Assembly: GCF_001427525.1 (NCBI RefSeq)
Contig: NZ_LMGU01000001.1
Coordinates: 372,001-436,000, forward strand
Source: Microbacterium sp. Root61
GTDB taxonomy: Bacteria; Actinomycetota; Actinomycetes; Actinomycetales; Microbacteriaceae
Reading direction: 5' to 3'
DNA: 64,000 nucleotides
The position numbers and the translations under genes were made by a program. Below the pieces are notes generated by a model that was not told where the DNA came from, did no database searches, and saw nothing but the letters and a program-made list of their open reading frames with translations. Shown piece by piece: positions 8,342-16,881 of this stretch (positions within the stretch are counted from its first letter, which is position 1; every line of letters starts with the position of its first letter).

Positions 8342-8523
8342 GGTCCCGGGGTACACGACCCTGCGGCGAGCATTCTGCTGGGGTACGGCGCCTCGAGTCC
8401 GTACGGCCCGACATGGAATGAAGCGTCGTCCCCTGTCGTTGCTGATGTGGCTCGTGTGAATCGTCGTGGAAGCCGACGATGCGACCATCCGGCGAGCAAG
8501 AATGCAATCGGAGCATGCCCCTC

Positions 8524-9228
8524 ATGTCAGAAGCCCCAGCCCCTCATCTCGATGCCACCGTGCTCGACAACGCCGCGTGGCACGCGCTGTCCGGCGCTCA
8601 CGCACGCTTCGCGGAGGGCGACGATCTCGTGCGTCGGTACCATCCCGATGTCGCCCCGTTCGTCGCGGTGCGGAACTGGGATGACCCGCAGGTGTGGGAT
8701 TCGCTGATCGGGCTGGTCGGACACGGGGCGGAGATCGGTCTGTCCGGCGGCGTGCCCGAGTTCCCCGATGGCTGGGAGGAACTGTGGCGCGGCGAAGGGG
8801 TGCAACTCGTTGAGACGGACGCGCTCCACCCGGTGCCTGATCCGGAGGCTCTTCTCCTCGGGGAGGCCGACGTGCCCGAGATGCTCGCGCTCGTCGAACG
8901 CAACCAGCCCGGCCCGTTCCTGCCCCGCACGTATGAGCTCGGACGCTACATCGGGTTCCGTCGCGAGGGACGTCTCGTGGCGATGGCGGGGGAGCGCCTG
9001 CAGCCGAATGGGTGGACCGAGATCAGCGCGGTCTCGACCGACGATGCGTACCGCCGGCAGGGGTTGGCATCCCGGCTCGTGCTGGACGTCGCTTTCCACA
9101 TCCAGCAGCGGGGAGACCGCGCGCTCATGCACGCGTCGGCGACCAACGTCGGAGCGATCGCGGCCTACGAGCGCCTCGGATTCGCACTCCGCACCCGCAC
9201 GACATTCGCGGGGGTGCGCGTTCCCTGA
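8524..9228 (+). CDS. GNAT-family N-acetyltransferase (FR47-like)
   Basis: A 234-residue protein whose C-terminal half carries the GNAT acetyl-CoA fold. ISAVSTDDAYRRQGLASRLV is the typical motif A (R/Q-x-x-G-x-G/A pattern), and NVGAIAAYERLGF is motif B. The N-terminal half is variable and probably shapes the acceptor site. The ATG at 8524 is preferred over 8515 because a GGAG sequence (8510-8513) sits 10 nt upstream of it but only 1 nt from the other. The acceptor is unknown: small molecule, peptide or antibiotic are all possible. Confidence 0.8.
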   Translation: MSEAPAPHLDATVLDNAAWHALSGAHARFAEGDDLVRRYHPDVAPFVAVRNWDDPQVWDSLIGLVGHGAEIGLSGGVPEFPDGWEELWRGEGVQLVETDALHPVPDPEALLLGEADVPEMLALVERNQPGPFLPRTYELGRYIGFRREGRLVAMAGERLQPNGWTEISAVSTDDAYRRQGLASRLVLDVAFHIQQRGDRALMHASATNVGAIAAYERLGFALRTRTTFAGVRVP

Positions 9229-9252
9229 AGCGCGCGAGTCGGCGTGGGTTCC

Positions 9253-9393
9253 CTACACCGGCTCGGTCGTGCGGATCAGACCACAGTTCAGACACGACCA
9301 CACGACAATCAACCGCTCATCGTCGAAAATCTCGAACCGGAGAACGTCGCCGCAGGTCGGGCAGACTCGCGGATCCGGAGCATGCGCCTGCAT
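9253..9393 (-). CDS. 46-residue zinc-ribbon protein, copy 1
   Basis: A mini-protein with two CxxC knuckles (Cys11/Cys14 and Cys34/Cys37), a classic zinc-ribbon layout. It starts at ATG 9393 and ends at 9253. A second copy of the same length and about nine-tenths identical in sequence lies at 10131-10271 in the opposite orientation, so the GNAT gene at 9544 sits between an inverted pair. The function is unknown; such small ribbons may bind nucleic acid or act as structural zinc sites. Conservation of frame, length and all four cysteines in both copies argues that both are real genes. Confidence 0.7.
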   Translation of the reverse strand: MQAHAPDPRVCPTCGDVLRFEIFDDERLIVVWSCLNCGLIRTTEPV

Positions 9394-9543
9394 TTCGTCA
9401 GTCTGCGGGCGCGGCGCGGCGGCAGCCAGAGACAGACTGCGGGCGGCATTCCGCGCGACGCGAGGTCCGAGTACCGTGGAGTCCGCGCGGGGTCCTCGGT
9501 CGACAGCGGTCGGGCCTCCGACAGCTTGCGAAAGAGGTTTCCC

Positions 9544-10134
9544 ATGGGTGACTCGACGAGCTCGCACGTGATCAAGCCGCTCACGCCCGAGACCTTCACT
9601 GCGTGGCTGGCGCTCGCGCAGAAGCACAACGGGGTCTGGGGCGGGTGCTACTGCTCGTACTTCCACGGGGATACCGATCACACCGTCAAGCGTGAGTACG
9701 ACGGACCGACGTTCAAGCAGCGACTCGTGGCGGAGGGCATCGCCCACGCCGCGCTCGTCTTCGACGGCGACGACGCGATCGCGTGGTGCGAGTACGGCAG
9801 TCCGGTCGAACTGCCGAACATCTATCACCGCAAGCAGTACGACGCGGACGAGACCAAGCCGGCGCCGTGGCGCATCACCTGCTTCTTCGTCGACCGCGAC
9901 CACCGACGTTCGGGCGTGGCCCGCGAGGCGCTGGATGGCGCGCTCGACCTGATCGCGCAGGCCGGTGGCGGCGAGGTGGTCTCGTTCCCCAACGAGCTCG
10001 CTCCCGACAAGAGGACGTCATCCTCGTTCCTGCACAACGGCACGAGAGCGATGTTCGAGAAGGCCGGATTCACGTTCGAGCGCCACATCGGCAAGAGCAA
10101 GACTGTGATGCGCAAGACGGTGCTGCCGACGTGA
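9544..10134 (+). CDS. GNAT-family N-acetyltransferase
   Basis: A 196-residue protein. The core ITCFFVDRDHRRSGVAREAL is GNAT motif A (the acetyl-CoA pyrophosphate loop). A later segment, FLHNGTRAMFEKAGF, is motif B. The N-terminal part has GGCYCSYF, a Cys-rich stretch typical of this subfamily. The ATG at 9544 fits the family start; the frame upstream is shadow sequence. Its TGA overlaps the GTG of zinc-ribbon copy 2 by 4 nt, so the two are translationally coupled. The substrate is unknown. Confidence 0.82.
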   Translation: MGDSTSSHVIKPLTPETFTAWLALAQKHNGVWGGCYCSYFHGDTDHTVKREYDGPTFKQRLVAEGIAHAALVFDGDDAIAWCEYGSPVELPNIYHRKQYDADETKPAPWRITCFFVDRDHRRSGVAREALDGALDLIAQAGGGEVVSFPNELAPDKRTSSSFLHNGTRAMFEKAGFTFERHIGKSKTVMRKTVLPT

Positions 10135-10271
10135 ACGCGCATGCTCCGGATCCGCGCGTCTGTCCCACCTGCGGCGACGCTCTCCGGTTCGAGATCCTCG
10201 ACGATGAGCGATTCCTCGTGGCGTGGTCGTGTCTGAACTGCGGCCTGATCCGCGCGACTGAGCCGGTGTAG
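10131..10271 (+). CDS. 46-residue zinc-ribbon protein, copy 2
   Basis: The GTG start at 10131 overlaps the GNAT stop. The product has the same length and cysteine spacing as copy 1 at 9253-9393 (CPTCG and CLNCG knuckles). The DNA of the two copies is nearly the same over ~140 bp, in opposite orientation. Differences are mostly synonymous or conservative (for example Leu/Phe, Ala/Thr), which suggests that both remain under selection. Function unknown. Confidence 0.7.
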   Translation: MNAHAPDPRVCPTCGDALRFEILDDERFLVAWSCLNCGLIRATEPV

Positions 10272-10321
10272 CGAACCCCTCATCCCTTGCGCCCGCGCAG
10301 GCGGCCGAGGATGCTGGTCGA

Positions 10322-10798
10322 ATGACGGCTGTGACGAGCTTCCTGTGGTTCGACAACGACGCCGAGGCGGCGATCCGGTTCTACACGGATCTGATCCCGG
10401 GTTCGGAGATCGTCGAGCTGTCGCTGTATCCCGATGACGTCCCCGGCATGGGCGGCAAAGTGATGTCGGCGCAGTTCCGGCTCGCCGGCACCGACTACTT
10501 CGCGATGGATGCCGGGCCGCAGTTCCCGTTCACCGAGGCGATCTCGCTGTTCGTCTCGTGTGCGGATCAAGCCGAGGTCGACCGCTACTGGGACGCGCTG
10601 ACCGCGGACGGTGGCCAGGAGCAGCCCTGCGGGTGGTTGAAGGACCGGTGGGGCCTCTCCTGGCAGATCATCCCCGAGCGCCTCATCGCGCTGATCCGCG
10701 ACCCCGACCCGGCTCGCGCGCACAGGGCTGTGCAGGCGATGCTGACCATGTCCAAGATCGAGATCGCCGTGATCGAGGCGGCCGCAGCCGAGAGCTGA
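10322..10798 (+). CDS. VOC-superfamily protein (PhnB / 3-demethylubiquinone-9 methyltransferase-like fold)
   Basis: A 158-residue protein of the vicinal-oxygen-chelate fold, in the group often annotated as PhnB-like or 3-dmu-9 3-methyltransferase. Visible hallmarks are SFLWFDNDAEAAIRFY at the start, DYFAMDAGPQFPFTEAISLFV in the middle, and DRYWDALTADGG followed by CGWLKDRWGLSWQI. The annotated methyltransferase activity of this family is not established; most members are probable metal-dependent or binding proteins of unknown substrate. The downstream sugar dehydrogenase begins 2 nt after the stop, so the two are likely one transcript. Confidence 0.82.
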   Translation: MTAVTSFLWFDNDAEAAIRFYTDLIPGSEIVELSLYPDDVPGMGGKVMSAQFRLAGTDYFAMDAGPQFPFTEAISLFVSCADQAEVDRYWDALTADGGQEQPCGWLKDRWGLSWQIIPERLIALIRDPDPARAHRAVQAMLTMSKIEIAVIEAAAAES

Positions 10799-10800
10799 GC

Positions 10801-11958
10801 GTGCCCGCCCCCGTCCGCACACATCGCGTCGCACCAGGCTGGGTTGCGGCACCCCGTTGCGCGTCGGTGCTCGTCCTCGTTCTGGTCGCGCTCACCGCGT
10901 GCACCTCGGCCCCGCCAGACCGTGCGCCGACTCGTGCACCGTCCGCGTCGGGCAGCCCGTTGCCGCGCCTCGTCGGAACACCCGTGACGCTTGCGACAGG
11001 GCTGGCGGCCCCGTGGTCGGTGGTGCCGCTGCCCGCGGGCGGCGCGCTGATCTCCGGGCGCGGCGACGGCACGGTCCTCGAACTCACCGCGGCGGGGGAG
11101 GTGCGCACCGCAGGCGTCGTCCCCGGCGTCGTCTCGGGCGGTGAGTCCGGGCTGCACGGCCTGGCGGTCCTGGAGGCCGACGGCGAGCGCTGGCTCTACG
11201 CCTACCACGGGGCATCCGACGACAATCGTGTGGTGCGGATGCCGCTCACCGGCGACGAAGGAGCCCTCCAGCTCGGCGCGGCCCAAGTCGTGCTCGATGG
11301 CATCGCGCGTGCGCGCAACCACGACGGCGGCCGGATCGCGTTCGGGCCGGACGGATTCCTCTACATTGCGACGGGGGACGCCGGCCGGGGCGACACCGCG
11401 CAGGACCCGGCATCCCTCAATGGCAAGATCCTCCGTGTGACGTCGGAGGGGGATCCAGCACCGGGCAACCCGTTCGGCACCGCCGTCTTCAGCATGGGCC
11501 ACCGCAACGTGCAGGGTCTCACCTGGACCACGGACGGAACCCTGTGGGCGACCGAGTTCGGGCAGAACGCGTGGGACGAGGTGAATGCGATCCGCGCCGG
11601 CCAGAACTACGGCTGGCCGCTCGTCGAAGGGATCGCGCAGGATGAGCGCTTCGTCGACCCCGCGATCGCCTGGACACCGGAGGAATCGAGCCCCAGCGGC
11701 ATGGCCGCCCTCGGCGACACCCTCTTCGTGGCGGGACTCCGCGGCGAGCGGCTCTGGATGCTGGACACTGCGGGCGAAGAGGTGGTCAGCGCCACGCCAC
11801 TGCTGATCGGCGAGTACGGACGGCTGCGGGATGCCGTGGCGGCGCCGGACGGAGGCCTGTGGGTTCTCACGAACAACACGGACGGACGAGGCTCGCCGGG
11901 CGCCGAGGACGACCGCCTGCTGCAGTTGCCGGTCGCGGCGAAACAGACGGGTTCGTGA
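10801..11958 (+). CDS. PQQ-dependent sugar dehydrogenase (glucose/sorbosone type), lipoprotein
   Basis: A 385-residue product from the GTG at 10801. A lipoprotein signal ends in ALTAC (Cys34), so it is anchored outside the membrane. A six-bladed propeller of the soluble glucose dehydrogenase / sorbosone dehydrogenase family follows. Markers include GLAAPWSVVPLP, then ESGLHGLAVLE, then HDGGRIAFGPDG, then GDAGRGDTAQDPASLNGKIL, then GHRNVQGLTW. These enzymes oxidise sugars with pyrroloquinoline quinone, although many actinobacterial members are uncharacterised. It follows the VOC gene by 2 nt, and its stop overlaps an in-frame ATG of the metallopeptidase gene. Confidence 0.87.
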   Translation: MPAPVRTHRVAPGWVAAPRCASVLVLVLVALTACTSAPPDRAPTRAPSASGSPLPRLVGTPVTLATGLAAPWSVVPLPAGGALISGRGDGTVLELTAAGEVRTAGVVPGVVSGGESGLHGLAVLEADGERWLYAYHGASDDNRVVRMPLTGDEGALQLGAAQVVLDGIARARNHDGGRIAFGPDGFLYIATGDAGRGDTAQDPASLNGKILRVTSEGDPAPGNPFGTAVFSMGHRNVQGLTWTTDGTLWATEFGQNAWDEVNAIRAGQNYGWPLVEGIAQDERFVDPAIAWTPEESSPSGMAALGDTLFVAGLRGERLWMLDTAGEEVVSATPLLIGEYGRLRDAVAAPDGGLWVLTNNTDGRGSPGAEDDRLLQLPVAAKQTGS

Positions 11959-11984
11959 TGCAGCCAGGGCGCTACGGTGAGGGA

Positions 11985-13070
11985 GTGAGCTCTCAGCCCC
12001 GCTGTCCGCATTGCCGGCACTTCATCTACCTCGACACGCTGACGTGCCCGAACTGCGAGGCGGATCTCGGCTTCCACATCATCAGCCGCCGGTTCTACGG
12101 CATCCGTGCGGGACAGACGGTGATCGACGGGCAGACCTGGCACGCGTGCTCGAACCGCGGCTGGTCCTGCAACTGGCTCGTGCGCGACGACGCTCCCGCC
12201 GGCCGCTGCTTCTCGTGCCGCCTCACGCGGCGCCGCCCCGAGCCCGACGACACCGTGGCCATGGAGAAGCTGGCCAAGACCGAGGAGTCCAAGCGCCGCC
12301 TCGTCCTGCAGCTGGCCGACCTGGGCCTGCCGATCGTTCCGTGGGACGTCGCGCCCGGCGGACTCGGCTTCGACCTGATCTCGAGCCTGTCGCACGGCGA
12401 ACGCGTCACGATCGGCCACGCGAACGGCATCATCACCCTCGACCTCGCCGAGAGCCTCGACGACCGTCGCGAAGCGCTCCGGGTAAAGCTGGGCGAGCCG
12501 TACCGCACGATGCTCGGGCACCTGCGGCACGAGGTCGGGCACTACTACCAGAACGTGCTCCTCACCGACGATGAGGCCTGGGCGCGCTGCCGAGAGCTGT
12601 TCGGCGACGAGCGCGCCAGCTACAAGGACGCGCTCAGCCGGCATTACTCGACGGGTGCACCCGCGGATTGGCACACGTCCTTCATCTCGGAGTACGCGAC
12701 GATGCACGCGTGGGAGGACTTCGCCGAGACCTTCGCGCACTATCTCCACATCACCGGCACGCTCGAGACGGCGGCGGCGATCGGCATCCATCTCGACGCC
12801 AGCGCCACCAACCTGCGCGACATCGACGTCATCCCGCTCGAGTCGTACGAGGACGAACCCGTGCAGCGGCTGCTGACCGACTGGGAATGGATGTCGCAGG
12901 CGTTCAACCGGATCAACCGCTCGATGGGGTTCGGTGACCTCTACCCGTTCGTGATCGTGCCCGCGGTCCGCACCAAGCTCGGCTTCATCCACGACGTCAT
13001 CACGCGTGCGCCCCTCACCGGGGAGGAGCAGGAGGCGCTCGCCCTGCCACAGACCCTGGAGCGCACATGA
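11985..13070 (+). CDS. putative zinc-binding metallopeptidase with N-terminal zinc ribbon
   Basis: A 361-residue protein. It opens with a double CxxC ribbon (CPHC, CPNC), with further cysteines (ACSNRGWSC, RCFSC) to ~residue 85. The body carries HEVGHYY, a zincin HExxH motif with His182, and a later EDFAETFAHY helix supplying a plausible third ligand. This matches the putative zinc-binding metallopeptidase family seen across proteobacteria and actinobacteria. The GTG at 11985 is preferred because the ribbon begins directly after it; an in-frame ATG at 11958 overlapping the previous stop is an alternative. It overlaps the AidB-like gene by 4 nt. Confidence 0.8.
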   Translation: MSSQPRCPHCRHFIYLDTLTCPNCEADLGFHIISRRFYGIRAGQTVIDGQTWHACSNRGWSCNWLVRDDAPAGRCFSCRLTRRRPEPDDTVAMEKLAKTEESKRRLVLQLADLGLPIVPWDVAPGGLGFDLISSLSHGERVTIGHANGIITLDLAESLDDRREALRVKLGEPYRTMLGHLRHEVGHYYQNVLLTDDEAWARCRELFGDERASYKDALSRHYSTGAPADWHTSFISEYATMHAWEDFAETFAHYLHITGTLETAAAIGIHLDASATNLRDIDVIPLESYEDEPVQRLLTDWEWMSQAFNRINRSMGFGDLYPFVIVPAVRTKLGFIHDVITRAPLTGEEQEALALPQTLERT

Positions 13071-14746
13071 CGTCCTTCTCCCGCGGCCAGCGCGTCATCG
13101 GCTCGGCTACGCACTACGTGCAGAATCAGCCGCCGTTTCGAGTGGACATCGACGAGTACGCGCTGAACGCGCCGTTGATCGACGCCGTCACGCAGTTCGG
13201 CGCCGCATGGGCGCACGACGACCTGCACGAGGCCGGAGCGCTCGTCGGAACGGCATCCTTCCAACGGGATGCCGAGCTCGCCAACGTGCACGGTCCCGTC
13301 GCCCACACCCACGACCGGTGGGGGTTCCGGCTCGACGAGGTCGACTACGACCCGTCGTATCACCGCATCATGACCGAGTCGATCCGTCGTGGCACCCACT
13401 CGTCGGGATGGACCGATCCGCGCGGGGGCGCCGCGGTCGCACGCGGAGCGATGTTCATGCTCTTCGCGCAGGTCGAGCCCGGTCACGCCTGCCCGGTGTC
13501 GATGACCCACGCCGCCGTCGCCTCGATCGCGGATGCGCCCTGGATCGCCGACGAATGGCTGCCCCGCATGTACTCGCGCGACTACGAGCCGCGGCTGCTG
13601 CCGAACGAGGAGAAGTCCAGCGCGCTCATCGGCATGGCGATGACCGAGAAGCAGGGCGGATCGGATGTCCGGGCGAACACGACCAAGGGCGTGCACATGG
13701 GCGGCCACTCGTACCAGCTGACCGGCCACAAGTGGTTCTGCTCCGCCCCGATGTCGGACGGGTTCCTCGTGCTCGCCCAGACGCGTCGTGACAACGTCGA
13801 CGAGGGGCTCACCTGCGTGTTCGTGCCGCGCATCCTGCCGCGTGGCATGCGCAACTCGTTCCGCGTGATGCGGCTCAAGGACAAGCTGGGCAACCGTTCC
13901 AACGCCTCCGCCGAGATCGAGCTCGACGGCACCGTCGGACTGCTCGTGGGGGAGCCGGGGCGAGGCGTGCGCGCGATCATCGAGATGGTGCAGCGCACCC
14001 GCCTGGACTGCGTGCTGGGCTCCGCCGCGGGCATGCGCCAGTCGGTCGCCGAGGCGGTCTGGCACGCGCGCGGGCGCGAAGTGTTCGGCGCGAAGCTGGT
14101 GGATCAACCCGCCATGACCGCGGTGCTGGCCGACCTCGCACTCGAATCGCAGGCCGCGATGCTCGCCGGGCTGCGGCTCTCACAGCTCTTCGACACGCAC
14201 GCGTCCGATCGCGACATCGCGCTGCGCCGGCTCGCCACCCCCGTGACGAAGTACTGGGTGAGCAAGCGCGGACCGCAGCACGCCTACGAGGCCATGGAGT
14301 GCCTCGGCGGCAACGGGTACATCGAGTCCTTCCCGCTGGCGCGCCGGTACCGGGAGCAGCCCGTCATGGCCATCTGGGAGGGCTCCGGCAACGTCATCGC
14401 GCTCGACGTGCTGCGCGCGCTGACCCGCGACCCCGACTCCGCGGCGGCATTCGAGGACGAGCTGCGCTCCACGCGCGGCGGCTCGGCACTGCTGGACACC
14501 CACATCGACCGGACGCTACGGCTGCTGGGTGAACTCGCGGAAGCCGATCCCGCGGTCGCCCAGACCCAGGCGCGTCGGGTCAGCGAGGGGCTCGCCCTCG
14601 CGTTCCAGTCCTCGCTCATGCTGCGCCATGCCCCGAGCCTCGATGCCGAGGCATTCATCGCCGCGCGTCTGGGTGAGGATCGCGGGGCGCAGTACGGCGT
14701 GCTTCCGCGGGGGACGGATGCCGCGGCCATCGTCGCGCGGCACTGA
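13067..14746 (+). CDS. acyl-CoA dehydrogenase family protein, AidB-like
   Basis: A 559-residue FAD-dependent acyl-CoA dehydrogenase fold. MAMTEKQGGSDVRANTT is the FAD-binding signature and resembles AidB. GHKWFCSAPMSDGFLVLAQ, and RLKDKLGNRSNASAEIE follow. Near the C-terminus, ECLGGNGYIE and WEGSGNVIALD are typical of AidB-type enzymes. AidB in E. coli is part of the adaptive response to alkylating agents and binds DNA; that role is not proven here, and it could be a metabolic dehydrogenase. The ATG overlaps the metallopeptidase stop (ATGA). Confidence 0.88.
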   Translation: MTSFSRGQRVIGSATHYVQNQPPFRVDIDEYALNAPLIDAVTQFGAAWAHDDLHEAGALVGTASFQRDAELANVHGPVAHTHDRWGFRLDEVDYDPSYHRIMTESIRRGTHSSGWTDPRGGAAVARGAMFMLFAQVEPGHACPVSMTHAAVASIADAPWIADEWLPRMYSRDYEPRLLPNEEKSSALIGMAMTEKQGGSDVRANTTKGVHMGGHSYQLTGHKWFCSAPMSDGFLVLAQTRRDNVDEGLTCVFVPRILPRGMRNSFRVMRLKDKLGNRSNASAEIELDGTVGLLVGEPGRGVRAIIEMVQRTRLDCVLGSAAGMRQSVAEAVWHARGREVFGAKLVDQPAMTAVLADLALESQAAMLAGLRLSQLFDTHASDRDIALRRLATPVTKYWVSKRGPQHAYEAMECLGGNGYIESFPLARRYREQPVMAIWEGSGNVIALDVLRALTRDPDSAAAFEDELRSTRGGSALLDTHIDRTLRLLGELAEADPAVAQTQARRVSEGLALAFQSSLMLRHAPSLDAEAFIAARLGEDRGAQYGVLPRGTDAAAIVARH

Positions 14747-14783
14747 GTCCCCTCGATTTCCCGGCGGTCGCGCCGCGTAGGCT

Positions 14784-16001
14784 GTGGCGGTGACTTCTCG
14801 ACGGCGCCGCATCGGCAGCGCGACGCTCGCCGTGGGCGTCGTCCTGACCTTGACGGCGGTGTCGTCCGCCCAGGCCGCGACCCCGAGCGACACCGACACG
14901 GCTGAACCCGCGGTGCGGGTGCACGCCGCCGCGGCGGACGACCTCGCCGACGCGGCATCCGCCCGGGTGGCGGCGATGTCGGTGCGCGAACAGGCTGCCA
15001 GCGTCGTGATGGGACACGTGCCGACCAGCGACCCGGCGGCACTGAACGCCTACATGGCCGCCACCGGCATCGGCGGATTCATCCTGATGGGCGCCAACGT
15101 CCCGGCATCCGAAGCCGAACTGCGCGCGGTCACCGCCGCGCTGACGCTGGACGCGGCGCTCCCGCCGCTGATCGGCATCGACCAGGAGGGCGGCGACGTG
15201 TCCCGCCTGCCGTGGGATGACTTCGCCGGCGCGACCACGCTGAAGAACGAGGACCCCGCGGCGACCCGGTCCGCATTCGCCGGGCGCGCGGCGCTCCTGC
15301 AGCGGGCGGGCATCGGCGTGAACTTCGGCATCGTCGCCGATGTCACCGGCGACCCGTCGATGTTCATCTACCGTCGTGCCCTCGGAACGACTCCGGATGC
15401 GTCCGCGGCCCGAGTGGCGGCGGCGGTCGAGGGCGAGTCCGTCGAGGCGATGTCGACCCTGAAGCACTTCCCGGGGCACGGCGCCGCGCCGGGCGATTCG
15501 CACAGCAGCCTGCCCGCCGCCGGCCTGTCGCTGCAGGAATGGGCGACGACGCAGGCGCCGTCGTTCCAAGCCGGTATCGAGGCGGGCGCACCGCTGCTGA
15601 TGTTCGGGCATCTCGTGTACTCCGCGATCGATCCGGCACCGGCGACGATGTCGGCCGAGTGGCACCGCATCGCGCGGGAGCAGCTGGGCTTCACGGGCGT
15701 GGCCATCACCGACGACCTCGGGATGCTGCAGGCCTCCGGCGATGCCGCGTACGCCGATCCCGTGGCCAACGCGGTCGGAGCGCTGGCGGCCGGGAACGAC
15801 ATGGTGCTCTCGGTCGTCTACACGAACGCGCAGTCGGCCTCGACCATCGTCGACGGCATCGTGGCGGCGGTGGAGGCGGGCACATTGCCTGCCGAGCGGC
15901 TGCAGGAGGCAGCGGAACGCGTCACAGCGCTGCGGCTGGAGCTGGCGGCGGAAGGCCGCGGCCTTCCGCCGTGTGGAGACTGCGCTCCGGCCGACGGCTG
16001 A
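14784..16001 (+). CDS. secreted glycoside hydrolase family 3 (beta-N-acetylhexosaminidase type)
   Basis: A 405-residue protein from GTG 14784 (or 14790). It has a basic start and a hydrophobic signal ending near AQAATPS, so it is exported. The GH3 catalytic domain shows IGIDQEGGDVSRLPW, then KHFPGHG (residues 227-233, the NagZ-type histidine loop), then AITDDLGM (Asp310/311, candidate nucleophile). This subgroup removes N-acetylglucosamine from peptidoglycan or chitin fragments. The last 80 bp overlap the convergent gene at 15922-16881, and a 24-bp perfect palindrome lies in that overlap. Confidence 0.88.
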   Translation: MAVTSRRRRIGSATLAVGVVLTLTAVSSAQAATPSDTDTAEPAVRVHAAAADDLADAASARVAAMSVREQAASVVMGHVPTSDPAALNAYMAATGIGGFILMGANVPASEAELRAVTAALTLDAALPPLIGIDQEGGDVSRLPWDDFAGATTLKNEDPAATRSAFAGRAALLQRAGIGVNFGIVADVTGDPSMFIYRRALGTTPDASAARVAAAVEGESVEAMSTLKHFPGHGAAPGDSHSSLPAAGLSLQEWATTQAPSFQAGIEAGAPLLMFGHLVYSAIDPAPATMSAEWHRIAREQLGFTGVAITDDLGMLQASGDAAYADPVANAVGALAAGNDMVLSVVYTNAQSASTIVDGIVAAVEAGTLPAERLQEAAERVTALRLELAAEGRGLPPCGDCAPADG

Positions 16002-16881
16002 TCGAACCGTCCACGGCGTACGCGTCCTCCGAGAGGAAGGCGGCATCGGCGATGAGGTGGCGCAGGCGGTTGGAGCGGTCCGCGAAGTCGCGCTGGCGAC
16101 GCACGTAGTCGGCTTTGCCTTCCGCGGTCTCGATTCGCACCGGCTCGACGTCCCACGCGCGCAGGTCGTACGGCGACGCCTGCATGTCGAGCAGCCGGAT
16201 CTCGCCCGCGAGCTCGAACGCGTCGAGCAGGAGCTCTCCCGGCACGAGCGGGCCGAGCTTGACGGCCCACTTGTAGACATCCATGCCGGCATGGAGGCAC
16301 CCGGGCTGCTCGATCTGCGGCTGGAGCGCCCGACTCGGCTCGGTCTGGTTGCGCGGCACCGCCGACGGGGTGAAGAAGCGGAACGCGTCGAAGTGGGTGC
16401 AGCGCAGCTCATGGGACTCCACGACCGCATCGGTGCCGGCCTGGCCGAGCCGCAGCGGGACGTCGTGCCGATGCTCGCCCTGCCGGTACACCATGGCCCA
16501 TTCGTGCAGCCCGAAGCATCCGAACGACCCCGGGCGCGCGGCTGTGCGCCGCAGCATCCGCTCGATCAGTGTGAACAGATCCGGACGGGCGCCTCGCAGG
16601 CCCGCGGAATCGACGATGAGCCCGTCAGCGGTGCCGCCCGGGACGTACCAGCGCCATACCGCACGCGGTGAGTCGGCGGCATCCTCCAGCTCCACCCCCG
16701 CGCCGGGGTGCCAGCGCCGGAGCACCGCCGGCTTGAACGAGTAGTACGTGAAGAGGAAGTCCTCGATGGGATGTTTCTCGGCCCGTGCCGCTCGTTCGCT
16801 GTGCGCGGCGGTCAGCTCATTCGCGCGGTGCACGTGCACGCGCTCTCGTTCGCGCCAATCGTCAGCTTCGAGCGTGCTCAC
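15922..16881 (-). CDS. conserved actinobacterial protein often labelled 3-methyladenine DNA glycosylase
   Basis: A 319-residue protein with the conserved opening HPIEDFLFTYYSFKPAVLRRWHPG and a later CFGLHEWAMVYR. Databases commonly label this family 3-methyladenine DNA glycosylase, but no helix-hairpin-helix or known glycosylase motif is evident to me, so the activity should be treated as unproven. It overlaps the upstream SRAP gene by 4 nt, and SRAP proteins handle abasic DNA, so a DNA-repair link is plausible by context. The 3' end overlaps the GH3 gene by 80 bp on the other strand. Confidence 0.7.
   Translation of the reverse strand: MSTLEADDWRERERVHVHRANELTAAHSERAARAEKHPIEDFLFTYYSFKPAVLRRWHPGAGVELEDAADSPRAVWRWYVPGGTADGLIVDSAGLRGARPDLFTLIERMLRRTAARPGSFGCFGLHEWAMVYRQGEHRHDVPLRLGQAGTDAVVESHELRCTHFDAFRFFTPSAVPRNQTEPSRALQPQIEQPGCLHAGMDVYKWAVKLGPLVPGELLLDAFELAGEIRLLDMQASPYDLRAWDVEPVRIETAEGKADYVRRQRDFADRSNRLRHLIADAAFLSEDAYAVDGSISRRPERSLHTAEGRGLPPPAPAAAL
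15947..15970. terminator. 24-bp perfect palindrome in the convergent gene overlap
   Basis: The sequence reads GGCGGAAGGCCG followed by its exact reverse complement, with no unpaired loop. It lies where the GH3 gene and the opposing 15922-16881 gene overlap tail to tail, so it encodes amino acids in both and can fold in both transcripts. There is no T-tract. It may work as a bidirectional, Rho-assisted or pausing terminator. Confidence 0.45.

Noticed and set aside
14655..16430. 591-codon leftward frame across the GH3 gene
   Set aside because: Arg/Ser-rich shadow sequence. The true genes on both strands in this interval carry recognisable domains.
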